Part shown: one piece after another, positions 50,850 to 61,414 of the stretch
Layout: each line of letters opens with the position of its first letter
Numbering within the stretch: the stretch's first letter is position 1
Source of the DNA: Dipteronia dyeriana
Taxonomy: Eukaryota; Streptophyta; Magnoliopsida; Sapindales; Sapindaceae
Assembly: GCA_032871835.1 (NCBI GenBank)
Contig: CM065301.1
Location: 78,152,069 to 78,216,068 of the forward strand
DNA length: 64,000 nt
Direction of reading: 5' to 3'
Notes under the pieces: generated by a model
What the model saw: only the letters and a program-made list of their open reading frames with translations
Database searches by the model: none
What the model was told of the DNA's origin: nothing
Made by a program: the position numbers and the translations under genes

Positions 50850-52175
50850 CGTGAAACGCCTAAAGAAGAACGGCCACACCAAAGGCGGAATCACGGTCAG
50901 ACGGGCCAAGATAGGCGCTATAAATATGACTGGCACAGAAATCGATCATCGTCATCAGAGGATAACAATCAACACCATCACAAACGTCGTCATGAAACCA
51001 TACACTTGCAAATGTTAGCCCATGAGACTCGGGGACAGACCGACGAGGAGTTGGAGATAGGTATGACGATCATCCGACGGCTTAACCATCACAGAGAACC
51101 GATAGGTGACAGAGATGTCATAATTTAGGGCTTGACCCGAGAAGTTGAGAACAACAGGGGACAAATGGACACATTAATTAGACGATACAGATATAATGAG
51201 TTATCTGATGATATTTCTGACAGTCCTTTTACTAGAAGTATCCTGCGAACGCCATTCCCGGAGAGATTCAGGATGTCGCACGTAGAACAGTTTAAGAAGG
51301 ACACAGATCCTAAAGAACATGTCAGGCGATATAAAATAGATATGGCCCAGTATGCCCACAACGATCCTTTGTTGTGTCTTAATTTTCCACAAACTCTGGG
51401 AGATACAGGCTCAAGATGGTTAGAAAGATTGCCTCCAGAAAGTATTGGAAGTTTCAGTGAATTGAACAGAAGCTTCTCTAGACAGTTTCTCGGTATTGTG
51501 CATAGGAAAAAATCAGTGGCTTACCTTTCTCAGCTGAAATAAGGGAAAGATGAGCCATTGAAGAAGTATCTAGAAAGGTTTGGCCAGAAGGTCTCAGAAA
51601 TTGGCAGTGCAAATGGCGAATATATAATCGCTGCATTCATAAACAACCTACAGAATGGACGAATGCCCTTTGACCTGAGAAAGGCTCGTCTAACAAGATA
51701 TGCAGATATGATGGATATGGCAGGCGGATACGCTCTGGCGAAAGAAGAAGAGCTTGCAACATGTGGAAGTTACATGCGCGGAGGGAGGCCTGAACAAAAG
51801 AATGTCGAGTCAAAATCACAAAACCATTAAGGGAAACAGAAAGGGAATAACAAAGAGACTAGCAAGGATGAGAGAAGTGGGCGTAATGCCGACCAGACCA
51901 CAGAAAAGTTCCGAGGAAAATACACAAACTACACTCCACTCCGAAAAAAGCAAGAAGAAATCCTGGCAATACTGGAAGAAAAGAATCTGGTAAAGGAGCC
52001 ACGTCGACAATCTCAATTTGCTCGGCGAAACATAACAAAATATTACAGATTCCATAAAGAAACTGGTCATGAAACCTTCAAATGTTACTAGCTTAGAGAC
52101 TATATTGGGACCCTCATTCGGGAAGGACATCTGTAAGATATAATTCTGAAAAATAAGCCACAAATTCAGAAGAAA
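50850..52175 (+). pseudogene. Element 2 gag
   Basis: Includes the full capsid-like retrotransposon gag core that element 1 lacks: FRMSHVEQFKKDTDPKEHVR, DPLLCLNFPQTLGDTGSRW, RSFSRQFLG, SVAYLSQLK and IIAAFINNLQNGRMPFDLR (51250-51700). A stop (TAA for CAA) lies at 51540. A zinc-knuckle-like region with YRFHKETGHETFKCY is encoded near 52040-52090, with its first Cys changed to Tyr and a TAG for CAG just after. There are several frame breaks. Confidence 0.85.
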
Positions 52176-55100
52176 ATGAAGACAGGCGATCATGATTCTG
52201 GTCGGAACAAAGGGTTCAGTCCCGAGACAAATGAAGTAATACAAACTATTTTTAGAGGACCATCAACTGGGAGGAGTAATCGCGAGCGGACTCAGGAAAT
52301 CAGAGAAGCAGTAGAAGTAAGGCAAAATTTTGATGTCAACTCTGTCGAGCTAGACCAGAAAAGAATAAAGGAAGGATGAGACCCGATAATATTTACGGAA
52401 GCTGATTCTCATGGGGTCGATGTCCGACCAAATGATGCTCTCGTCATAAGTGCCCGAATTAGTCATAGAGAAGTCATGAGAATTTTAGTAGATAACAGTA
52501 GTTCAGCAGAAATCCTTAACGTGGTTGTTTACGATAAGCTTAGGTTGGATCGAAAGGATTTACAACCTTTCCATACCCCACTCAGAGGATTCGGTGGAGT
52601 CGAGGTCAGGTCTCTTGGGATAGTAAAGATGCCCGTAAAGACCGAAATAGCTTCTTGTCAGAAAACAGTGTTACTCGACTTTGTGGTGGTAGATCTTGAC
52701 AATTGGCCTTATAATGCGTTATTAGGTCGACCATTCCAGAACAAGACCAAGGTAGTGACAGCTACCTACGCTCTAATGATCAAATTTTTAACTGAACGGA
52801 TGGTAGGAGTAATCAAGGGATCCCAGGAGATGGCCGAAGAGCTAATCTTTCGGTTTACAAAGATAGAGATAATAGTGAACAAATATGCACCATAACACAA
52901 CTAGATCAAATCAAGCACGAATCACTGTTGTTCGAGTTCGACCCAAGGGAAGAACCAGAGGTATCTACAAATGAACCAATATAAGAGGTAGTCTTAAAGG
53001 AAGATGAACCAGATAAGAATATCACAATTGGGACTAATTTGAAAGGAAAGATTAAGCAGGACCTTATTAATTTGCTTAGAGAATACAAAGACGTGTTCGC
53101 TTGAAGTCATGAAGACATGGTAGGGATAGATGTCCGAATAATATCACATTATCTGGCGGTAAATCCAAATGCAAAACCAGTAATACAAAAGAGAAGGTCA
53201 TTCAACCTTGAATGAAGTCGGACAATTAAGAAGGAAATAGAGAAGTTATTTGCAGTAGGATCGATCAGGGAAATCAGCTACCCTCAGTGGGTAGCAAATG
53301 TGGTCCTGATCCAGAAGAAAAATGGCCAGTGGAGAATGTGCGTAGACTTCACAGACCTGAACAAGGTCTGCCCAAAGGACAGCTTCCCACTTCCAAGAAT
53401 AGACCAACTTATCGATGCAACATCAGGTCATGAATTACTCAGTTTTATGGACGCTTACTCGGGATACAATCAAATTCGAATGAATAAGGCAGATGAAGAA
53501 TAAACAACATTTACAACTAATCAAGGCTTATATTGTTATACAGTAATGCCTTTTGAATTAAAAATTGCTAGAGCAACATACAAAAGATTGGTCAATAGGA
53601 TTTTTGCACGTCAAATAGAAAGAAACATGGAAGTTTACATAGATGACATGTTGACCAAAAGTGTCTCGACAAACGAACATGCTTCGGACTTACGGAAAAC
53701 ATTCGATGTCTTGAAGAGATATCAGATGAAGTTGAATCCGAACAAGTGTCTGTTTGGAGTTCTCGAGAAGGTTCCTTGGTTTCCAAATTCACTAGAGGGG
53801 AATCGAAGTAAACCCTAAGAAAATCCAGGCCCTTCAAAAAATGGTCTCACCAAGAACGCTAAAAGAAGTGCAGCACTTAACAAGATGCTTAGCCTCTTTG
53901 GACAGATTTATTTCAAAAACCACAGATATATGTGCTCCTTTCTTTAAAGTAATCAAAATGGGGAAAGGACTTGAATGGAATGAAGAATGCGTGCAAGTGT
54001 TCCTAAAAATCAAAGAGTACTTAGGGAAGACTTTTATCCTTTCAAAACCTAAAATGGGAGAAATACTTCATCTGTACTTATCCATTACAGAACTAGTAGC
54101 AAGCTCAGTTCTAGTCAGGACAGAAGACGGAGTACAGAGGCCAGTGTACTACACCAACAAGGCTTTTCTTCCAGCTGAAACCATGTTTTCACAGGCAAAA
54201 AAAATGGCTCTAGCATTGGTTTCAGCAGCAAGGAAACTGAGGCCATACTTTCAGGCTCATACGATCCAGGTTCTCACCGATTGTCCACTTAAGCAAATTT
54301 TACAGAAGCCAAAAATTTCAAGGAGATTAACTGAATGGGCAATCGAGCTGAGTGAATTCGATATTCAATACACACCCAGAACATCACTCAAAGGCCAAGC
54401 AGTGACAGATTTCGTAGCAGAATTCACAGAACCAAACCTGGAAGCAAAAAGGATGCTGAGTAAGAGTTTCTCGTGGAGGTTATATGTCGATGGTTCCTCG
54501 AACACTAACGGTAGCGGGGCAGGGATCGTAGTATGCACCCTGGAAGGAGATGATGTTGAATATGCCATAAGATTTGACTTCAAATCAACAAATAACCAAG
54601 CCAAATATGAGGAATTAGTAGCTGGACTTAGAGTTTGCATAGCCCTCGGAGCAGATGAGGTCGAGATATTCAGTGACTCGCAAGTAATCGTCAACCAAGT
54701 CTTAGACGAATACCAAGTTAGAGATGAAGGTATGATAGCTTATATGGGCATAGCAAAACAACTCCTTCAAAAATTCAAGGACCACAGGATTATCCAGATC
54801 CCTAGGGAAGAGAATGAAAAGGCAGACACTTTATCAAAATTAACATCAATCAGGCCAAAAAAATATTCCGGTTGCACATCTCCTCAGACCAAGTATAGTT
54901 GATCCAAAAAACTTTGATGTTTCAGAAATCCGAACACCGCTAGACGGTTGGATGACTCAGCTAAAAAAAGTACTTGGGAGAAAATATACTCCCGGAAGAT
55001 CCCATATAAGCAAAATGGATCAGGTACCGATCAACAAGATACACCCTTATTGAAAGAGAATTGTACAGAAGAAGGTTTTCCCGAACACTCTAACATTGTG

Positions 55101-56168
55101 TATCAGAGGAAGATGCATACCGGATACTTCAAGAGATTTACAGCGGAGTATGCGGAAATCATACTGGAGGTAAAAGTTTAGCACACAAGGTACTTAGGAA
55201 ATGTTATTATTGGCCCTCTTTGTTCTCAAATGTACAATGATGCTCAGAAAGTTGTAATGCTTGCTAGAAGATCACTAATGATATTTGCCAGCCCCCTGAA
55301 CAACTTAAAAGCCTTACATCTCCATGGCCATTCACCATGTAGGGACTAGACTTAATTGGCCCATTGCCGGCAGGAACAGAGGGTGGAGCTAAGCACGTAA
55401 TTGAGGTTGTTGATTATTTCACAAAATGGGTAAAAGCTGAAGCGTTAATACATATCACGGAAGTAAATACCACAAAATTTGTGAAGAAAAACATACTCTA
55501 CAGGTTTAGGGTCCTGAATACTATTATTACTAACAACGATACCCAGTTCGACAATGAAAAATTCAGACAGCTGTGCAAAGAGTACCAAATTGCTAATTAT
55601 TATGTCACGCCTGCCCACCCTCAAACAAATGGGCAAGCTGAAGCAGTAAACAAAATCATCAAGCACACGCTCAATGAAAAATTGGACGCTAAGAAAGGCA
55701 GTTGGGTTAAAAAACTCCCTGAAGTATTATGGGCGTATCGAACGACAGTAAGAACTTCTACAGGAGAGACTCCATTCTCTTTGGCATTTGGAACAGAAGT
55801 TGTCATCTCGGTAGAAACATCGTATATGACACCAAAAGTCAGGCTATATGATGAAGACCAGAATGTTGACATGCTATTACAAAGCCTAGATAAACTGGAA
55901 AAAAAAAGAGAAATCCAGAGTGCGAAATGCAACATTTCAGCAAAGAGTGGTTCGACACTATAACTCTCATGTTCGGATCAGAAAATTCCAGCTAGGGGAC
56001 CTGGTGCTCAGGAAAGTATCGCTGAACACAAAGGACAAAACTGTGGGATCATTGGTTGACAAATGGGAAGGCCCAAACAAGATCGAAGGAATAGCAGGTC
56101 ACAGTGCATACTGGATCGTCCGACCAAATGGAGGGTTTTACCCCGACCATGCAACGCCCAATATTTGA
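52176..56168 (+). pseudogene. Element 2 pol: protease, RT, double RNase H, integrase
   Basis: Protease: RILVDNSSSAEILN (52480; the usual GSSAD is changed). Reverse transcriptase: CVDFTDLNKVCPKDSFPLPR (53340) and YIDDM (53635-53650). The longest intact stretch (53841-54902, 353 codons) spans the end of RT and the first RNase H (EDGVQRPVYYTNKAFLPAET). It also covers the second RNase H with YVDGSS, TNNQAKYEELVAG and FSDSQVIVNQV. Integrase: PLPAGTEGGAKHVIEVVDYF, an altered TNNDTQFD (usually TDNGTQF), and YYVTPAHPQTNGQAEAVNKI (55360-55680), then NSHVRIRKFQLGDLVLRKV. Stops at 52378, 53103, 53503 and 55339, and several frameshifts, disable it. Confidence 0.9.
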
Positions 56169-56773
56169 AGATTTTTTATCCTTGAAATCGTTTCTTTACT
56201 TTATTTATGACAATTTTATTAGTCAGGATATTTTTTAATTTGAGATTTATCATATGGTTAGTTTCGAAGTTGAATAAAAGCTCGATAAGGGATTCCAAAA
56301 ATCCGAGCACATGATAATAAAAACATGTGAGCACATGATAATAAGAACATGTAAACACATGATATTAAGAACATGCATCTGATTGACATAATATCGATTA
56401 ATAGAATTCTCGGGACCATTAATTTGGTAAAATTCCAGAATGGGTGAAGAATCTCGAAGGAGCAAGCCAGTCGAGCAAGGTTAGTCGACCTTAGCTAAAA
56501 GGCAAACATGATGCACCAGATTCTGGAGAACGGCTCGAGGTGTTGTAGGGAAAAGATTTCCGGTGAGATGCGCAACTGTGTTAAGAAGTTTTAGAGCTTA
56601 ATGATTCGGCTAACCCTTGCGCAGACAAACTAGGAGACGTCCCCAGTGATTTGCATAGGGACTCGAACATATGATCGTGGTGAGCCTCGATGTAATGTTT
56701 GGGTAGCAACCGAGTATGAAGCACGAGTAAAAATCTGCTTGTCTGCTTCAAGATGGCTCGGTTAATAATATTA

Positions 56774-57035
56774 GCAGTTTAATAAGATACTTGGCACATA
56801 TATTGCATTAGCCAGTTTAATAAGAAACTTGGGACAAAGAAATTGCATTAGCCAATTTAATAAGATACTTAGCACTTAAAATTAATACCAGTTTAATAAT
56901 ATACTTAGCGTATGAAATTGGGTTTAATAAGATACTCGGCGTTTAAAGAGACTCAAGACGATTATCCAGTTAAATAAGATACTCAGAGAATTTACTCGGG
57001 CAATATAATTAGCCAGTTTAATAAGATACTTGACA
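56774..57035. repeat. Element 2, ~40-bp tandem repeats in the 3' spacer
   Basis: GTTTAATAAGATACTT-type words recur about every 30-45 bases (near 56776, 56815, 56854, 56891, 56922). They correspond to the half-units of the 90-bp array in element 1, but are more diverged. Confidence 0.8.
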
Positions 57036-57955
57036 TTCCGAATAAAGCAGTTGGTAAAAATATGGAATTTTTACAAAAACACCTAAGGCTGAGATGAGGA
57101 TTTGGAACTCTTGCCGATAGGAACTCTTATCGATACTCGGGTCAGATACCATCTCGTACTCATGGATGAAACTTTCATTTGAAGGCTAAGCAATTGTGTC
57201 GACCAAATCGTCTATCCAATCACTGTAATCCGTTTCAAGAACCGGTCCAATGTCGGGCTTCGATCCATCCACACCAGCCTCCTGGCTAGCATAGAAGGTC
57301 GAAAGAGAATGCTCTGACAGGATCTCCAAATGCATAGGATGGAGCTTTTTTTATTGACTACGACAGTATGCTCTCCACCCCTTCATCTGAGCCCAAAGAG
57401 ATTCCAGGGACTGATCCACATGGTTTTTGATTGATAGCTCTCATTTAACTTAGGCCTTGTCAGTCTTCCGATTTATAACTTGAAGAATTCACCAGCCGAG
57501 ACTAACCATCACTGAAACTCTCTAAGGAGTAGGGCTTCATAGGCTGGGGATCTTTTGAAGCGATTGACCCCTTGGACTTCAAATTCCAACCTAGCCTCTT
57601 TTGAAAGGGATTCAACGGTTAAGGCCTGGCACTCGAGGTCTTTGATTTTATACTCATAAGATTACCTGGCTTGGTCAACCTCCTGTTCAGCCTTGAGTAT
57701 AGACTCTTGGGCAGTAAAGGGTAAGTTTTGGAAGGATACAACCTTCTCCTCCGCTGCAGACGCCCTCTCCTAAGCCTGAATTTGCTTAGCCAAACAGTGG
57801 TCGGTAAATTCTTGGGCAGAGCTCACCTCTCTTTGATAGGCCTCCTCAATCTGAGCACGGCTGTCCTCACTCTCCTTCAGCTGAGCTTTGAGACATCTTA
57901 TTCGATCAATTTGATGTCGTTGTGTATTAACTAACTCGGTAAACTCGGCCACCAT

Positions 57956-58023
57956 CTGTAAGGAAAAATGAATAAAAAATCCAAGACAAAGCATTAAGGC
58001 AAAATATGGGATAGAAGGCTTAC
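57956..58023 (-). other. Antisense gene intron 2 (element 2)
   Basis: 68 bp, donor GTAAGCCTTC after CGCGAGCTAC and acceptor CCTTACAG before ATGGTGGCCGAG. Confidence 0.75.
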
Positions 58024-58856
58024 GTAGCTCGCGTTGTTGAAAACGTTTTGAAGATGGTCTGTAGAGGAACCAACCCTGAAACGGCTCCAATGATCATCTC
58101 CAATAAAGGCCCGACCAGATGACATCACCCTTAGCATATCCTGAAGGGTGGGACAGAAAGGGTTTTCCTAGTATTCCGCCCTTACATCTTCAACCTCAAA
58201 GGTAAAGAATCTCTGTTTAGGTTTGAAGTTTTCGCTCTTCCCACATGCGCCTTATCATGAACGCTTGGGGAAACTCTAACCTCGGTATCATCATCACTCA
58301 ACTCAATAAATGATACCACCCGAGAAACTTTACGGGGATGGGCGGGAGAATCAGCTGCCTTCTTTTTCTCAGCCCGATTATGGTGGAAATCGAGGTCAGC
58401 CATATGATCCTATTGATTCTCCGTAATATCTTGAAAAGATTTAAAAAGATCAGAATCAAGATCAATTTGCTCATCTGGAGGTGTCCTAACACCTTCATCA
58501 TCCTTAACTGTGAACTGCGAACTGCTCTGTAGACGGTTCCTCGACTATAGAACTCGGCACGCCAGATGTTGTACCACTGGGATATCCTCCCTGTCTGCCC
58601 TCACCTTCAGACACCCTCTGAGCATCGTCATTCTCGATAGGGCCACTCGGGCAACTCGATTCCCCCACGGTCGGCTGAATGACCTCTTCGAAAATAAACT
58701 CAAGAATTTGCTTGTCCTTTTCATCAAACACTTCATCAGACTCATCAGGCAGAGCAACCCCTTTTTTATTATCGCGAGAAGCTTCTTTTCAGCTCGTCTG
58801 AATGATCGATTTCACCTGGTGAGCTTGGACGTCGCAGACGATGTCCGAATCATATA

Positions 58857-58926
58857 CTGCACAAGTGAGAACCAATAAAAAAAACGTAAATGTACGAGTG
58901 AAATGAAACAAGAAGATTCTACTTAC
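58857..58926 (-). other. Antisense gene intron 1 (element 2)
   Basis: 70 bp, donor GTAAGTAGAATC and acceptor CTTGTGCAG before TATATGATTCGGACATCG. Confidence 0.75.
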
Positions 58927-60562
58927 ATCACCTGCGATAATTTGAAATCTGATTAAAGACGCCAAGGTTTATCATTTTCTTCTCATTAAAAAGATAGAAT
59001 CTGCTCCTCTTTTCCAGAGTACGCACGACCGCCCTAGCAAGTCTAGTCAACTCGGCGTCAATAAAAATAAGTTGTGTCTTGTTCCAACGATCAGGAAAGC
59101 AGAAGAAACGAGAAACCTTTAACACTTATTGATTCTCCCCAACTGAGAACTTGCCCTCAAGTCCCAAGTCCTAAGTTCCCTCCGGTAAAGAACCAGCTAT
59201 TCTTCCAATGCTTGTTTGAGGAAGGAAATCTCCATACAAAGCCTTTCTTTTTGGCGTCAGAGGAAATATCAACTCCCCGGTTCACTTTCGTCCCCTCAAG
59301 ACCTAGTTATCTGGCGGGCTGGACATAAGAAAATAAGTTCCAGTCCGACCAGATTGCCTTAGTGTGTTAAAATGCCTGATTTCTCGGCGAGAGGGCGGTG
59401 ACAAGTTCATTCGACTCCACATGTGCTATAGTTATTCGGGCCAAGTTGAGCAGGGGCGATCCCCGCCTCGGTAAGGAACCAAGTGATGAACGGCTGAAGA
59501 GGAAGAGTCACACCATAGCAGAACATAGACCTATAAATCTCTACCATGCCCGGAGGAGGGTTCCATACGGCTCTATCACCAGCATGAGCCATTAAAACTA
59601 GGTCATTCAGATCAAACCAAGCATGATACTTCTCAATTTCATCTTCCCCGACTACATTCGGCTCAGCATCATATCCACTCGAAAAATTAGACGAGAAGAG
59701 AATGCGAGATGCACTGTGTTCCTCATCAACATCTTTCTCGTTAACTATTTGCCTTCCAATTCAAATGCTGCTTGAGCCATATTTGTGAACCACACGGTTA
59801 CTCAGATGCTTTCCCATCCTTGATCACAAAGGAACCCTGTGATGACCAGAAACAGAAGATTCAGAGCTGGAAGAAGATTCAGAACTATAACTAAAATGAG
59901 CGTCAAGATGAAACACATAAACATCAACATCTAAAAAATGAGGCTCGTCAGGAGGAATTTCCCCCAATAATCTACGAAAACAAGAAACCAATTGAAGGTC
60001 TCCATGTTCAAGCGCTTTGAAAGCTATAACAAAAAGGCGGTGACGTGAAACATGATTCATCGGAACTGACCTTTAAAGTAGATACGAAGAAACTAGGAAA
60101 AACTTCGATGGATCTGTATGTGAGAAAATCTGGGTTGGTTATTTGCTTCTGTGAAAATGAACCGGAGTATCCCCCTTCAGTAAACCATTTAAATGGGCAA
60201 TGACACGAAACCCGAAGGTTTCAAAAAATGAGAAAAATCAAAAAGAAGGATTTAACGAAGTAGGCAGCGTATCAGACGACCCATAAGTTGTTTCTCATAA
60301 ATGCTACTAGAGGAATGGAGAAGTTGAAAGGCACGTGTCATGAAAAGAATTGATCAAGCCGTCAGAATTCTAAAAAGTTGCAATCACTGAGATTTCGCAT
60401 GAAGGGACAAATTGCATTTACGTGGTAGCCATTAAGACACACCATTACTGCAAATCGATGTTTAAAGATTATTATTATGGTATTAATGAGGCATAAAAGA
60501 CTAAAAGGTCGATTAAAATACTCTTGCTAAGAACAGACATTCCTACTCGACAAAAATATTTT

Positions 60563-60569
60563 AAGGGGG
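60563..60569 (+). other. Element 2, polypurine tract
   Basis: AAGGGGG lies just upstream of the 3' LTR, within CAAAAATATTTTAAGGGGG. Confidence 0.75.
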
Positions 60570-60572
60570 TAT

Positions 60573-61414
60573 TGTCTTATGCATATTTTGTCGAATGTAC
60601 ACATCACTGACAAGATGGACAATCCATTGAAAAATTACCAGATGGGCATCCGAGTAGGCATCTAGAAAAATACCATTCAAGACGTCACTCAAAGGAATAG
60701 GAACCCGAGTAAGTCTGAAGACGGGTATTCGACATGTTATGTCCTACTCGGGACCAAGTGCTTAGCACATAATGTTTTACTTAGGACAATACGGGAAATC
60801 CGAATGAAGAAACCTAGCACACGGTTCACACGGATGAACCAAGAGTCATGCTCAAATACGCAAGACATCTATATCGAAAAGATTTTCTAGAAGAATAAAA
60901 TACCGAACATGAAACAGATTCCAAATCCAGCAACGACTCTGCTTCTTCAAGAAAACCGCACATCAATAAGGAAATAAGTCCTAAACAGATTATACCATCA
61001 GAATCATATTCAATCTCCACATGATCTCTGAAAAATGGAAAGATAAAGATGACTCCAATAAGCAACCAGCCTTAATTAAAATACAATTTCTTTTACTTAT
61101 ATGATAGGGGTTAGGGTTCTATACACATATAAATAGACCCACAATCTCATTGTAATAGGAGGCAAGCCATACAAAATAATCATAAAAAGAGAGGCAAACG
61201 AGATCGTTTGGTGTAATTCTTCATTTAAATAGTGGATTTGGCTTGGTTGAGTATTCAGCCACCCATGGACGTTTCTTCGATCACCGGAGTTTTTCCACGT
61301 AAACTCGTGTCTTAATAATTTCAATTGCATTCTCTTTCTCATTCTCTTTTGACAAGCGACAACCAAATCCAACATTGTTGGCTTTTATCTTTCATCAAGA
61401 AATCAACGTCAACA
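60573..61414 (+). repeat. Element 2, 3' LTR
   Basis: 842 bp, starting TGTCTTATGCATATTTTG and ending AATCAACGTCAACA. It joins directly to the reverse transcriptase sequence of element 3. Confidence 0.88.

Larger units (their letters stand above)
57200..60060 (-). pseudogene. Element 2 antisense gene (spliced pseudogene)
   Basis: Starts at 60060: MNHVSRHRLFVIAFKALEHG, then a Ser-rich stretch (SYSSESSSSSESSVSGHH) before a frameshift. AGDRAVWNPPPGMVEIYRSM, VTLPLQPFITWFL and AGIAPAQLGPNNY follow near 59590-59420. KVSRFFCFPDRWNKTQLIF and ELTRLARAVVRTLEKRSRFY (59120-58985) come at the end of exon 1. Intron 58857-58926; exon 2 is acidic (down to 58024); intron 57956-58023; exon 3 (MVAEFTELVNTQRHQIDRIR and KAQLKESEDSRAQIEEAYQR) is a coiled-coil-like tail. 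Its layout equals that of the element 1 and 44-48 kb copies. Confidence 0.75.
50425..61414 (+). mobile_element. Element 2: Tat-type LTR retrotransposon, 5' truncated
   Basis: Same organisation as element 1: gag, pol with two RNase H domains, tandem-repeat spacer, antisense gene, purine tract and a complete 3' LTR. Most of the 5' LTR and the primer binding site are deleted. It interrupts element 3 at the right (61414/61415). Confidence 0.85.
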
